Positions 47,220 to 60,290 of a stretch of DNA of 64,000 nucleotides are shown one piece after another (position 1 is the stretch's first letter; each line of letters starts with the position of its first letter). The position numbers and the translations under genes were made by a program. Below the pieces are notes generated by a model, which did not search any database, had not been told where the DNA came from, and worked only from the letters and a program-made list of their open reading frames with translations. This stretch comes from Aphelocoma coerulescens (Eukaryota > Chordata > Aves > Passeriformes > Corvidae), in the NCBI RefSeq assembly GCF_041296385.1, contig NC_091034.1, positions 2,678,807 through 2,742,806 on the forward strand. The letters are read 5' to 3'.

Positions 47220-48366
47220 GTATCTCCTTCTCTCCCTTTATCCATGAGTTTACCAGCTGGCTGTAGGGAAGCAAGGTGATGGAGACAGCAGGAAAGAAGA
47301 GTCTAGGACCACCAAAGAGTAATACTTCAAGGACAGAATGGTGTATTACTGCATGGGCAGGTGAAAAAGAGGATCAGTCCTCCTTACAGCTGCCACACCA
47401 CAGTAACTGGGAATGATGGGCATCATGTCAGTCTGGCACAGGAGAACCCACGCTGGGGTGACCATCATTTCCATCTGCACTTGCTGAAGATGTCAGCGGT
47501 GCCTTGGCCAAGCAGAGTGTCCTTCAGCAGCACAAGGCTGCAGCACAAGGCCATGCTGAAGGACGGACACCCAGCAGAGCAGAGCCTTTGACAGCAGCAT
47601 GATACCATGACGGCAGGAGGGCGCTCAGCCAGCGCTCCTCAGAGAGGCCTCCCGACCCTGACTGCCAAAATCCTGCTTTAAGCACAAGAAAATAAATTGT
47701 GCAACTTGCCTTGGACTGAATTGTAACACTCAGTGCGGGTGGAAGGGAGAAAGGGGCAGGAGCTGGGCTGAGGATCGGGCCTTGTATCACAGCATTTAGG
47801 CTGGACCACAGGAACACCTGGTGCTTGAGCAGCACCTGCACCGGACTCTGCCCTTCTCATCCCTCAAAGGTATGCCCAGGATGTTTCTGCAGCCACCAAG
47901 CCACCAAGCTCCTACTCAGGGACCCAGAGATGCAGCCACATGCAAGCCTCATCCTTGTGCCTGTGCTCAGTCCTCAGGAGCTACAATCTCTCCAGACCCA
48001 GCAACACATTCCTTCTCCCATCCCAGATCTGACCGTCAGTATTTCCTCAAGTGCGTGTGCAAGGAGTGTTGCCTGGGTGAGCTCCATACCACTGTGGATC
48101 CCCAAACTGCTGTGGCAGTGCCTCAACACTAGATGTTTGGTCCAAAGCAGCTAAATGATCCACCAGGATCCTCTCATTCCAGCTCTTCATCACCAGATGT
48201 GAAAGCACAAATTGCAAGCCTTAATTAGAATCATTTGCTCAGCAGTGCAAAAAAATAACCCACCCCAAACCCCTCAGTGGCTGTTGAGCCTACTTGTCCC
48301 TCTTGGCTCTGTTCTAGGACAGTTGTTGCATTATCACAGCTTTGTTCCTGTAATTTACATGTGCAG
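47220..48366. other. non-coding flank, nothing firmly recognised
   Basis: Unique sequence. An AATAAA lies near 47691 (AGAAAATAAATTGTGC) and a TTAATTAGAATCATTTGC motif near 48221. No exon or transposon identified. Confidence 0.45.
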
Positions 48367-48464
48367 ACAGTGATGGGACCATGGGAAACAATTTTAAACT
48401 AAAAGAGGAGGGATTTAGATTGGATGTTAGGAAGAAATTCTTTACCCCAGAGGGTTGTGAGGCT
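48367..48464 (+). mobile_element. CR1 LINE fragment (short)
   Basis: Matches part of the CR1 3' region: AATTTTAAACTAAAAGAGG, TTTAGATTGGATGTTAGG and AAGAAATTCTTTACC, then stops after GGTTGTGAGGCT. Truncated at both ends. Confidence 0.88.
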
Positions 48465-49605
48465 ATTACAGCAAGGCTTAATAAGAAGAGGTTGGAAAAT
48501 GCAATGGCCTGTCTCTTCAGGTGTCACAGCCTCCTGAGCTGGGGGTAGCCAAACTCAGTCCGTGAAAAGGTCTCACCACCACCTCAAGCCCTTTCCAAAG
48601 GAAGACTATCAAGCAGCGTGCCAAAGCAGGCAACCAGCAGGTAGGTAATCTGCCTTCACCAGTGACTGTACTGTAGTATAGGAACTGAAACTATGATGGC
48701 TGGTCACCTCTCACCTGTCTTATCATCCCCGGGTGCCCACAGGTGATCTCATAGAGGTACATGAAGCACTGCCAGAACTATGCACCTACTGCTTGCTCAC
48801 CAAGTCAGAGCTCAATGGACTGTGACTTCTTCCCTACGGCATAATCTGAGAAGCCATGAGCTTCTCCAGCTCCCATCCTTTGGTCTGCAAGATGATTTTT
48901 AACTACCTGCATGTACATCATTGTTTTGCTGGTTCAGAAACAAGAGATGCACAACCCCACCACATGTCAAGGAACTGTCAGAAAAATTGCTGTGGCCAGG
49001 AAAGGATGTTAGAACCAGAAGTGCTCCTGCATCTTCCCTCATATCTACAGCTTCCACCAAAGACACCCAGGAGAGCAGCACCTGACAGCACCTAAATTTA
49101 TAGGCTCAGAGTCTCCACTTTCCTGAAGGAGAGGAAGATGGCGTATAGAAGTTTATCAGAAAATAGATCTTGAACCCAAGAATTAGAACTTTCAGAAGGG
49201 AGTTTTCAGGCTGCTTCTGAAAAAAGACAGCCCAGGCGTCCTGTTGTACTGCAGAATTGCTTGTTGAGCTACTGTCCAGGGAAGAAGTTGTGCAGAAAAT
49301 TAAATGTAGAAGGGTTATAGAGGCCTTCAAACTTGGCTGTAAAACAAGATGTCCAAGAATGACCACAGAAATACAGAATATGTTCAGAGCAGTGCAGAGG
49401 GTCAAGGCACTGGTTACTATGTAGCTTAATTTGAAGAGTGAAAAAACATGGAATTCTGGGAGGGGGAGTGGGGAGGAAACGGAACATCAGTATTCATGTT
49501 GCATCTCAGAATTACCAGGTGTAACAGACTTTGCATAGACAAGCTCCATGAGGCCAATACAAAGTGATGGTCTGCCTGCAGCCACTTTCAAGGAACCCAT
49601 GAACA

Positions 49606-49800
49606 TCACAGAATCACAGAATCGCAGTGTGGTTTGGGCTGGAAGGGACCTTAAAGCTCACCTCATTCCACTCCCTGCCATGGGGAGGGACACCTTTCAC
49701 TAGACCAGGTAGTTCCAAACCCCATCCAACCTGGCCTTGAACATTTCCAGGGATGGGGCAGCCACAGCTTTTCTGAACAACCACTGCAGAATGGTGACAC
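49606..49800 (-). mobile_element. CR1 LINE 3' fragment, minus orientation
   Basis: Begins with the reverse complement of the CR1 tail (ATCACAGAATCACAGAATCG), then GGTTTGGGCTGGAAGGGACC, CTGCCATGGGGAGGGACACC, CCCATCCAACCTGGCCTTG and GGGATGGGGCAGCCACAGC. The far end near 49800 is degenerate. A 5'-truncated copy with the 3' tail on the left. Confidence 0.93.
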
Positions 49801-52800
49801 TCTCAAGGGGCCTGGGACCACAAGGGATGAGTGGGACAGACCAGACCCCCAGGATGCTGTGAAGAAAAGTGAACTTTGAGATGATCATGGGGGAAGGCAG
49901 AACAACCAAAGTAAAGAAGCAACAGTGGAAGCCCTGTAGATAGCTCATCTGGAACCTGTACTCTGGGGTGAGTACTCTGCTACCTGGCCAGCTGAAAAAC
50001 ATGCAACCATTTAATTTCCATCAATTAACCCAGCACATCTGGGAGGGCCTTAGAGCTGAGTTAGATACAAATTAAATCAGTCCTTTGTGACTTTTTTTTC
50101 TCAATAAAGTCACTTTGTCATCTCAATTTTCAATGTGACACATCTAGGAAATGTCAGGCTGATAAGAAATGCCACTGGGATTATGGTGACATTGGAGCCC
50201 CCACTCTGGGGCACCTGCAGGTTCAGGAAGTCAAGGCATCAATTACACATTGCCTTTAAGACTTTTTCCTTTACCTTCTCTTGGTTAGAGAAGGCTGGTG
50301 TCTATCACTGTACCTGCAAACTCCACAAAGGTTGGAGCACAGTCCTGGTCTCCTTGGTGAGTGCCAAAAGGCACAGAAACCATTGTAAGAGAAGGCATTT
50401 ATGGAATGGGAAAGCATCTTCCAATGCCATGGTGTGAGAGAGCTGCCATCCAAGGGCTTTGTCAGATGAAGGTGCTGGAGGCAACAACATACCATTTAGG
50501 GGAGCAGAAGTCAGGATGAAGATGTGGCTGAGGAGGCAAACAGATTTCAGAGCTGTCCAGTCAGAAGACGCCAGGCAGAGGCAATGGTGGAGATGTTGCC
50601 ACTTCCCCAAGCATTCTCTGAGTTTCTCAGCCAGCATGAGCTGGAAACGTCCCAGAACCAAGCAAACAGCCCAGGAGACATTGATCTCTGGGCTAGTGGG
50701 GATGGTGCATGGAGAGCAGGTGAAGACAAGGTTGTAGAAACCAATTAAGAGTGAGGGCAGTGGGATATTTGATCTATTTGAAATCTCCCTGCATGGCTCT
50801 GCTACAGTTTAAGAGCAGCCTTTTGGAAGTGCCCAAGATCTCCTAGCAGAGCAGTTTCCCAGCTGCATCCCATGCATCTTCCCATGGTGCTAAGACCCAT
50901 TCGCCCACATGCTTCCCCATGAAGAAAACCTCCTAGTGCTATGGAGGCAAGAGCAGAAGCACCTGGTTGGGCAGATGGAGAGCAGGTGTTTCATCACTGC
51001 TGAAGTAGTGCTCAGCCCAGTGGAGATTGGGGGGGAACCCAATTCTGCCATGGGGCTGAGCACTTACAGCACACTGAGGAGGAAGTGAAGGATGCAGCAC
51101 TCAGTCAGGAACAGCACTGGGTGTTCCACAGGTCATCTGAGCAAAAGGGCCATTCAGGGGCGTTCTGAGCACAGTAACAGACTCTGCACATGTTTTTCCA
51201 GCCCAACCCAGCTCAGGAGGGTCTGTTCTGCACACTGATACAGCAGAGGCCCTGATCTTAACTCTGAAAGTATAATAAAAATCCCCTCTAATAAAAAAAT
51301 GCACAATGGTCCTAATGATACCAAACCCTTTTATTTCCTTTGCAGTAACCAATGGGAAAACCACCTCAAGCTGCTTTTGCCCCATCCTATTTCTGTCTCC
51401 ATCTCTCATTTCCTTCTATCCAATATTACCTTCCAAATTCCTACTCTGATCCTTGGATAATTCAAACATATTGCATTGCTTTACAAACTGTGTTATTTTA
51501 TCCTTTTCACCTGCCACTTTTCTTTTAGATAAACACTCATAACTCCCAACACATCACTTTAACTCTTTGATTGTCACTGGAAATTGAACCAGCTGAGACC
51601 TTCACAGGGGAAATTCTTTCTTCTCCTTTTCTTCTCTGTTTTGTGTGTTAAGCCAAGCAAAATCTCACCTGCCTTAGCACTGTATTCAGATCATTTTACT
51701 TAAGCTCTGCCTAATAGTTTTACCAACTTCTGGCCCTATTGTATTTGTCTAGGCCTCACTTGTGGTGTAAAGCTGTCTTAATCACAGCTCCTTGTTGAGA
51801 CCCACTTATTTCTTGCCCCAACCATCACTTCTCAGGATGTGAAGGCCCTGAACTGTGCACAGGATGCAAGATTCAGATACATGCACACGCCCAGCACATC
51901 TCACAACAGTTTGCCGTCCCAATGCAGTGAGCATGGACAGCATCATGAGCAGGAGCTGAGCAAAACACTCCCAAATGAGGAGCATTTTCCTGATGCTCCT
52001 CCCATACCACTGCCATCACCCAAAGTCCAGGCCTGCCTCATCCTCACTGTTGGGTCTGAGCTCAAAGCTGCTCCAGCAACACATCTTACAAATCAGCAGA
52101 GTCCGGGCAAGCCAGAAACAAGCCTTGGTGGAGCTGGAGAACAAAAAACACAGCAAGCAAAGGGAAAAAGTTGCAAGCTACAGTTCCCCTACAAACAAAA
52201 ATCAGGAGCATTTCACTCATTCTTACATCCATCACCCAGGGATCCCTGTTCAGTACCTTGGGCTTAGTTGTGCCTGCACTCCTCAAGACCCAGATCAACC
52301 TCCTGTAAGCATGGGATCAGCTAAATCATCTCAAATCCTTCAAAACATCTAATCCACTCAGTCTTCCCAACCTTAATCTGTTTTGTTTCCCCTAACTTCC
52401 TTCAGGACACAGGATCAAAGCGGGTTTTTGGTGGAGTTTGCTAAAGCAGGGTTTTGCTTTTGCCTGCGAAACATCCTGCTGGGATATCCTACTTTGGCCA
52501 AGTGCTACTCACTGCTGGGCCACTGCAGCCAGCAGACTGGTCCTCCACCTTGCACACACTACTACCGTGTCCTCAGTTCCAAGGGGCTACAGAAACATGT
52601 CATGTACAAGGCAGGTGAGGTGGTGTGGAGAGGAGCAACTCGAGCCCAACTTTTCTGCTCCCATGAGAAGACATCTCCTGGTATCTATCAGTGGATGCTG
52701 TCACCTTCTTCCAGGGCCACCCTCACCAATCTTTGGTCACCATTTTGAAGAAAAGGGCCACAGCATGGAGGTCTTGGGAGGTCCCACACTAACCACGGAC

Positions 52801-55800
52801 CTCCTGGCCTGAGCACTCTGCCATGAAGCCCACATATCTCCTCCTCACCAGCACCACTCCAAACCAGATCTCAGGAGCTAACAGTGGGACCAGATGGACT
52901 ACAGCTCTGCCATGAGGGATGGCTGTTTGGAAACAGCTCACAAATCAGGGGCAATCCCACAGCCCTCTGAAAACTGCTGCTGGCTGCTTTGCCATGGGCC
53001 TCAAAAGGCTGCCAGGAGGTGCCTGGGTTAACAGGGCTGCTCCACTGAGATCCTCCAGCTCAGTCGGGGTCACGGCCAATCTGTGTCGCAATGCCTCTCT
53101 GAGTCATCTGTTTCCTTCCAGTCACTGAAAATGGCCTCAAAGTTTGTACAGATGGTGCTTAATCTCCATTTGGACAATAGGTGTTTGGGCTTTTAAAGGA
53201 CAATTACTGAAGGAAAGCAGGGGCAGGGACAGAAGGGTGGGAGAAGGCACAGGCAGGATTCAGGCCAGTAGAGCAGCAAGCAACGCAGCGCTAAGCATCC
53301 AGCAGGGGTGAAGCCACAGGACAGGCATCCTGGTTTAGCCCACAGAGGCTCAAAGCAACAGTCAATGCTAAATCTCAGAGGTATGAGGACCAAGGGACCC
53401 TGTCCACCCAAGACCTGAGTCTGTCTGGGGTTTTCAGTCCTTGACCTGGCACAGAGCCCTCTCCCTGCACATTGCCCTGGGTTCAACATGTTTTGGGTCA
53501 GCAGCATGATCATGGCTGCATGAAAGATGGTGGCAGGGTTGGTGGCCTCTTCCCAAGGCCAGGATAGCACCTGGTAGCACCTCCTCCTGCCTTAGATGCC
53601 ACCCAGCTCCAGGAAAGGACGTCCCCTCCCACCAGGATGGACAGCTGATGGTACAGGAAACAGTGGTGAAGCTGACCTGCTCAAAGGGGAATGATGGTGT
53701 GTCCAGCCTGCAAAGGTGAATGCTCAGCAGCCCACAAACAGCGCCCAGGGTTTGGATGCTAGCATGTCTGGAGGTCCCAGAAGCACTCTGTACAACACAC
53801 AGTGTGGTGCTTTCAAGGCCTGTCCACTCCTGCTTGCCCTCAGCTGGGTTCATATCAAGGTGAGTGAACTCTACCACCACCCCAGAACTGAAGCTATGGT
53901 AGAGACCAGGTACAGTGGAAAGACAGGAATGGAGGGGGTCAGCTGATGCTTGGAGCAAGGGAGAAGCCTTTCTGTGGGGCAAAATCCTCCATTCCCACCA
54001 CTTGTCCCTCCCAGCCACCATTCCCACCAGTCAGAGCACTGTGGGACCTACAAACAAGCATAAGAGCAAACCTGGGTGAGCCAATGCAGGAAGAACCAGC
54101 ATGGGGATTTGGGGCTGGGAAAGCCTCTTGCCCACCAGTTCTCCCTCTCCATTCTAGAACAGATGATGTGCAGCAGGGAAGGGAGTTGCTCTCTCTCCAC
54201 CAGAAACAGAACATCACCTAGGCCTCCCCAGCCACACTTGCTGTCCCTATCATGCATCTGTTTGACACATCCCCACACTTCAGAAGCAATTAGCAGCTGA
54301 ACTGAATGAATTCCCAGCATGGCAGGTCCAACACAAACAGCACAGGCTGGCCCATGCCCCACACCTCCATGTATTTTGGAGGGCCGGGGTGTCCCTGCCA
54401 AGAGCAACAAAAATAACTCACTGCTTCTCCAGGTTAAGAAGCAACCCTGGAGGGCTGGAGCACGATGGCTGAGGCTGAACTCTGCCGCTGGCTCCTACAC
54501 CAACAGAAAAGCAGCCTCTATTACCTGGTGGGTCAGGAGGGAGGCAAGTCCGTGCATACAAGGGTCCGTGTATGCAGTGCCTGTCCCGGGGGCCTGGGGA
54601 AGGGGCATGAAGGGCGGGGGGCAGGCAGCGAGGGAACCCCGAGCCAGGGCACAGGAGTGTTTCATGGAGAAGGTACTTGCAAACGGCACCTGCAGGGTGT
54701 TTATCAGCCCCTCCATGGCTCCAGCAGCTGAAATAACAACTTGGGGAAAGGGGGAAAATACTGCTGGGCCTCCTTGCCCCAGCCCTGCTTGGCTAGGCAC
54801 TGCTGGGATGCAGGCCGATGGGTCACCACAAGGATCAACCCATCCCCTCTGGAGCCAGGGATGTTCCTGGGCTTGGTGACAGTCCCCAGCAGGGTTTTGG
54901 GACTCAGCCAAGGCCTTCTGCTCATGTTAGAATCACTCAATGCAGCAGCATAAGCAGGGTGGATAGCCTTTTCTGAGGCACATCACAATTTTGGATGAAA
55001 CAGGTTAAAACCAGGCCCCTCCTCTCCAGGGACATGATGTGACAATGAAGGGACCCAGGCTGCTCTCCAGGAGACTGACAACTGAGGACAGGACCCTGCC
55101 CCTTGGCATGCCAGGGGGCATCAGGCCAGCCCTGTTTGAAGCCATTTGGCAGCAGGCACTGCGCAGCTGCTGCCAGGCCAAGATGCCACTCGTGCGTCCC
55201 CAGCAGGTCAGAGCTGCCTGTCTTGTGCAAGTGTGCTGAGACAGCCGCATGGTAGCAGCCAGCACACACCAGAGCTGGCACAGAAGGATATGTGTTGGGA
55301 GCAGTGTTGGAGAGAAGCCGGTGGGGTTATGGCAATGCTGAGAAGTGTGTCTTGCCTGGGATCAGCAGGTACTGAGGATCCCAGATGGCATCAGAGAAGC
55401 TGTGATCCCAGTGTGTCAGCTCCTCCTCACCTTTCACTGTATTGGAGCTGTACTTATCCCACCCAGCATCCATGCCAGGGCACGGCCAGGATCATGCTGC
55501 AGTCATCTACTGGAGGAGAGATGAGAGCTATGTCACCAAGGAGTGTCCACAAACTCACATTTCCCATATATACCCAGGGACAAACCTCTCCTGTGGGGTC
55601 CTTTCAAGTATACTTGGACAAGCAGGGGCTTGCTGTGCATCCTGCCCATACTCCCCAACCAGATTCATGACCAAGCAGTGGAGTAACCATGACACCCCGA
55701 AGAGCTGGGTTCAGACAGCCCATCTGGACACAGCCACTGTCTCCCAACGTCACGGTGCACACACAAGCCCTTGGCCCACAGACACTTGGTTCTCTGCCGT

Positions 55801-56224
55801 GAGCAGGGGTCTGTCCAGCCCCTGTTGCAGCACACAGCCAGGGATTCACCCCAGCGGAGCAGTGCCTGGCTCAGGATGCATTTCCACCCATGCTGTGAAA
55901 TCACAGCCACTGCCCCAAGGGGGTAATGGAGAGGGCCCAGGGTCAAGCTGTTAAGCTCCTGTCTGTGTGAAACCTTAAGCTGTCCTGTGATCCTGGCCAG
56001 GTATCCCAAAGCTGGAGCACGCGGTGGCATTCAGTAGACTATGCCTCAATGCAAGCATCCCAAGGACTGTGGGCTGCCAGCACCAGGAGGGTTCAAAGGC
56101 AGCACCAGCAGGCACAAAGCAGCCCTTTTACCACCCCTGGCCAGCCCTTGGGCTCCCTCCTATGGTGCCTGTGGGTGGCCACAAGCTTCCAGCCCCACAA
56201 TGCATCTGGAAGACACAGAAGAAG
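49801..56224. other. downstream non-coding sequence, no gene recognised
   Basis: Unique sequence with no transposon I recognise and no exon. AT-richer at 51280-51830 (GTATAATAAAAATCCCC near 51269; several TTTTAT runs), otherwise GC-moderate. Longer open frames (for example about 197 codons, minus, 53434-54027) show no known domains. If CDC42 is the right-hand neighbour, this lies between the two convergent genes. Confidence 0.5.
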
Positions 56225-57455
56225 AAAATGTGAGGCAGCCAGGTATAAGCTGGCAGATGGATCAGGGGTTGGAGGCACGTTTGACAGTGGGAGAGTCAGA
56301 CCACCATACCTGGCAGGACTCTCCCTGAGCAGTTACCCCAGGAAGCTGGGCTGGGAAGAAGAGCCGGAAAGAGGATCTGGAAAACGACAGGCCTGCCAGC
56401 CTGACCATGGAGCAAATCATCTTGAGTGCTATCACACAGCACATAACAGGACAACCAAGGGATCAGACCCAGCCAACAGGGGTTTAGGAAGGGCAGGTTC
56501 TGTTTAACCAACCTTTTCTCCTTTTATGACCAGGTGACCCACCTAGGGAATGAGGGGAGGGCTGTAGATGTCTACCTGGACTTCAGCAAAGCCTTTGACA
56601 CAGTCTCCCATGGCATACTCCTGGAAAAACTGGCAGCCCACAGCTTGGACAGGTACATCTTTACTGGGTGAAGATGAACTGGCTGATAGCCAGGCCCAGA
56701 GAGTGGTGGTGAATGGTGCTGCATCCAGTTGGTGGCCAGTCACAAATGGTGTCCCCCAGGGATCAGTGCTGGGCCTAGTCCTGTTTGATATCTTTACTGA
56801 TGATCTGGATGAGGTGATCGAGTGCACCCTCAGTAAATTCACAGACAACACCAAGTTGGGTCAGAGTGTTTATCTGCTGGAGGGTAGGAAGGCCCTGCAG
56901 AGGGACCTGGACAGGCTGGATAGATGGGCTGAGACCACTGGCATGAGGTTCAGCAAGACCAAGTGCTGGGTCCTGCACCTTGGCCATCATAACCATATGC
57001 AGCACTACAGGCTGGGGCAGAGAGGCTGGAAAGTGGCCCAGTAGAAAAGGAAGTGGGAGTGCTGGTCAACAGTGGCTGAACATGAGCCAGGGGCCCCTCA
57101 ATTCAGAAAGGACATTGAGGGGCTGGAGCAGGTCCAGAGAAGAGCAACGAAGCTGGTGAAGGGTCTAGAGCACATGTCCTATGAGGAGCATCTGAGGGAT
57201 CTGGCGGGGCTCAGCCTGGAGAAAAGGAGGCTCAGAGGGAACCTTCTAGCTCTCTCAACTCCCTGACAGGAGGGTGTTGCCAGGTGGGGGTCAGGCTCTC
57301 CTCCCAGGCAACCAGCCCAGGGGGGTGGTGGAGCCACTGTCCCTAGAGGTGTTTAAGGTACTCAGTACCATGGTCCTGCTGACATGATGGTGTTCATAGG
57401 TTGGACTTTATGATCTCGGAGATCTTTCCAACCTAATTGATTCTGTGGTTCAGTG
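56225..57455 (+). mobile_element. CR1 LINE fragment with reverse-transcriptase remnant and 3' end
   Basis: The most complete CR1 copy in the window, about 1.2 kb. It spans the late reverse-transcriptase domain, the downstream coding segment and the 3' UTR, ending TTTCCAACCTAATTGATTCTGTGG, here given as CCAACCTAATTGATTCTG. The tail differs from the copies at 23.2 and 60.3 kb, so it belongs to another CR1 subfamily. Multiple frame breaks show it is dead. It is 5'-truncated. Confidence 0.93.
56555..57044 (+). pseudogene. decayed CR1 reverse transcriptase (ORF2) remnant
   Basis: [16 protein letters not shown], the classic LINE reverse-transcriptase motif, is read in the frame of 56561. After a frame change near 56650-56690 the next frame continues with [16 protein letters not shown] and then the catalytic box. 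The box reads FTDN where a functional element has F/Y-A-D-D, so one of the two catalytic aspartates is lost. Further on is [20 protein letters not shown]. With the frameshift, in-frame stops and the catalytic change, it cannot encode an active enzyme. Confidence 0.9.
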
Positions 57456-58703
57456 TCTCCTCAGTGTATTCCACTGAGCCCAATGGCTGGGATTGGGCTG
57501 CCATGAGGGTCTTATCCTCAGCAGTGTGGACAGGAGGATGAAGCAAGCTGTAAGTACAAAACATGGCCGGAGATGGTCTATACAAATGCCACAGCAGTGG
57601 CAGCTTATTTTGGGAATGCTGTGCAGGCAGCTGAACTCCTAGGACATCTACCCATCAGATTCCCACCCTTCCCACACAAGGTCTTCAGGGACAAGTAAAG
57701 AGCCAGGGACACAGAGGAAAGATGCTCCGAAAACCATGACTGAACAGTCTGCCCAAAACTCGAGGCCAGCTGGGACTGACCCAGCACACCATGGCACCAG
57801 CCCTGCCACAGAGCAGACTAACCCAGCATTGCCACAGCTGATTCCCTTGGAATTAGGGACCTGAGGCAACCACTTCTCAGGCTCCTGAGAGCTTTGAAAA
57901 AACAATGTTTCCATTTTGTCTTGGTTCCTCAGGTGCCAGCACCTCCCCAAAACAGAGGAGACCCTCCCAGCCAGAGATGCCAATATACAGCCAGCCAGCC
58001 AGCTGGGTATCAGCCTCTGGTGTTGGCTGTGCTGGGGGTGTCTGGTCCTTCAAGCTTTGACAGCACCTGTAGTGACCAAAATGATCCTTGTTGTCACTGC
58101 AGTGACATTAGGACAGACTCATTCTGCCCATGCCTGTGCCTTCCAACCAGCCCTCAGGAGGGAAAGCAGGCAAGGAGCCAGAGCTGGCAAGTTCAGCGAG
58201 CAGATTCAGGGGCCTTTTGGATGGGACAGTGTCAAAAGACTGACAGACCCAGCTGCGTACTAGAGCCCTGGTTCCCTGAGCTCTCCCAGGAATAATTGAC
58301 ATAGACCTTCCCAAATCAGCACCCTGGTCCCAAGACTTGCCCATGGGTCAATGGAGCCAGCAGTAGCTCCTCCAGTGTCACTTGTTTTCATGTTCCCCCC
58401 TTACTCATCCTCGTTTTCCAAGACTCCAGGACCCAGTGTTGGTCTTTGGATACATACATCACTGATGGAAAGCTGCAGGATTGCTTAGGCACCCAGGAAG
58501 GAGCCTAGGTCCCTCCAGCTTTCTTGGTGTGCCTTGGGGGTCGGTGCTGAGAGACAAGGGGGTCTGGCAATGAACATACAGCACATGGAGTCTCCCCTAC
58601 AGCTCCAGCTGTGGCAGGACCTGCAGGGTGCAGGTGCACCATGCTTTCCAGCATGACAGTTCATAACTCTACCCAAGACAGTAATAAAAGGCATCTGGGA
58701 CAT
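57456..58703. other. non-coding spacer between CR1 and LTR
   Basis: Unique GC-moderate sequence, no exon or repeat family recognised. Frames of about 110-130 codons overlap each other on both strands and have no known domain. Confidence 0.5.
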
Positions 58704-59295
58704 TGTCATGGTTTAACTCCAGCCAGCAGCCAAACCCCTTGCAGCTGCTCGCTCACTCCCCCACCAGTGGTATCAGAGAGAGAATTGGAAGGGTAAAAGC
58801 TGGAGAACTTGTGGGTTGAGATAAAGACAGTTCAATAGGGAAACCAAAAGCCACACACACAAGCAAGAAAAACAGAATTAATTCACTGCTTCCCATGGGT
58901 AGGCAGGTATTCAACACCTCCAGGAGAGGAGGGCCCCATCCCATGGAACAGCAGCTTGGAAAGACAAGCGCCATCACTCCAAATGCCCCCCCCTCCTCCT
59001 TCTTCCCTCTAGCTTTATATACTGAGCATGATGTCATGTGGCCTGGAATATCCCTTTGGTCAGTTTGCGTCACCTGTCCTGGCTGTGCCTCCTCCCAGCC
59101 TCCCATGCACCCCCAACTTCTTCCCCAGCATGGCCTTACGAAAAACAGAAAAGGCCTTGGCCCTGTGTAAGCCCCACTCAGCAACAACAAAAGCATCTCT
59201 GTATTATCAACCCTGTGTTCAGCACAAATCCAAAACACAGCCCCACACCAGCCACTATGAAGACAGTTAACTCCACCCCAGCCAAAACCAGTACA
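58704..59295 (-). mobile_element. solo LTR of an avian endogenous retrovirus, minus orientation
   Basis: About 592 bp bounded by TGTCATGGTTTAACTCCAGC on the left and AGCCAAAACCAGTACA on the right, near-inverted ends of the TGTC...GACA type with one substitution (GTACA). On the minus strand a TATATAAA box lies at 59014-59021, with an ATGACATCA-like CRE element just upstream, placing the promoter in minus orientation. I recognise the general pattern of a widespread avian ERV LTR. No gag, pol or env sequence flanks it, so it is a solo LTR. A clear target-site duplication was not found. Confidence 0.85.
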
Positions 59296-60290
59296 CAAAG
59301 ACAGGGAATAACATGGCTGTAGCTCAGAGGCTCCATTATCAGTACGCAAATAGGTGTCCCTCCTCAGAAGCAGGGAACAGGCAAGGAATGGACTGAAAAT
59401 CTGGCTTCACTCATGACGCACACCTGGAACAAAACCAGGGTGCTGGCGCTGGGCTGTGATTCTGCCGGGCAAGGCAAAGGTGGGAGCCAGACTTACCTCC
59501 ACCTCCAACAGAACAAACACCTTGGCATCACTGCATCAGCAATGCACCTCTGAGTACACAAACAAGTCCTTCCACAGATTTAATGCTGGGAAAGGGCACT
59601 GGACGTCACCCTTGACTCCAGTAATGGCATCGTAGTTGGTTCAAAATGTTTTCAGCAGCTGCCATCACCCTGGAACTCCCCACAACAGAGACGGTCAGTG
59701 CTCCATCCTCTTCCCATCCTAAAACTCTGCCTTAGAGGCAGTGTCCTGAGTCTCTGTGCTTCGGGAAGGGAGGCCACAAGCCTCAGCTAACCCTCAGTCA
59801 CACAGCAGAAGTGTCTGCCATTCCCTGCTCTTTTCATCAGGTTGGCCCCACATGGGACAGGAGCAGCAGGCTGAGCAAGCAGCACCCTCAGCTCACAGTG
59901 TGCTGTGAGAAGTTTTAAACACCGCAAAAGTAAATTGCACCTTCTGCAGAGCTGGAGCTCCCCATGCAAACCTGGTTATCTTTACAACCAAAGCTGCAAT
60001 CTTCCTGGGAATTCAATCAGGTCTGTTAGACCAGAACTATTGTTTTCAAACCTAAATTGCTGTAGGTCACAGGACGGGAGAGGAGGCAGAGATCCATGAT
60101 CATCCATTGTCTGGGTGGGTTTGTTAGAAACAGTTTGACAGATTAACTCATGTCGGAGCCAGGCTGAAGCCAAGGCAGGATGAAACCAGAGGGGAGCAGA
60201 GTAAGGGGAAGACAGTTGAACAAGGGGAGGTCAAGGAATCAAACTGCAGAGGCAGAGCCTGCACCATGCAGTGGGCAGGGACCCCAGGAA
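59296..60290. other. non-coding spacer
   Basis: Unique sequence between the LTR and the next CR1. A slightly AT-rich segment at 59910-60065 (AGTTTTAAACACCGC, GAATTCAATCAGGTC) might be a conserved element, but nothing specific is recognised. Confidence 0.45.

Noticed and set aside
47625..47641. CTCF-like GGCAGGAGGGCGCTC
   Set aside because: Aligned to the extended core it mismatches at several conserved positions, so not listed as a site.
53434..54027. 197-codon minus-strand open frame
   Set aside because: No domain, no signal peptide, no splice-site support; neighbours on both strands are also open by chance.
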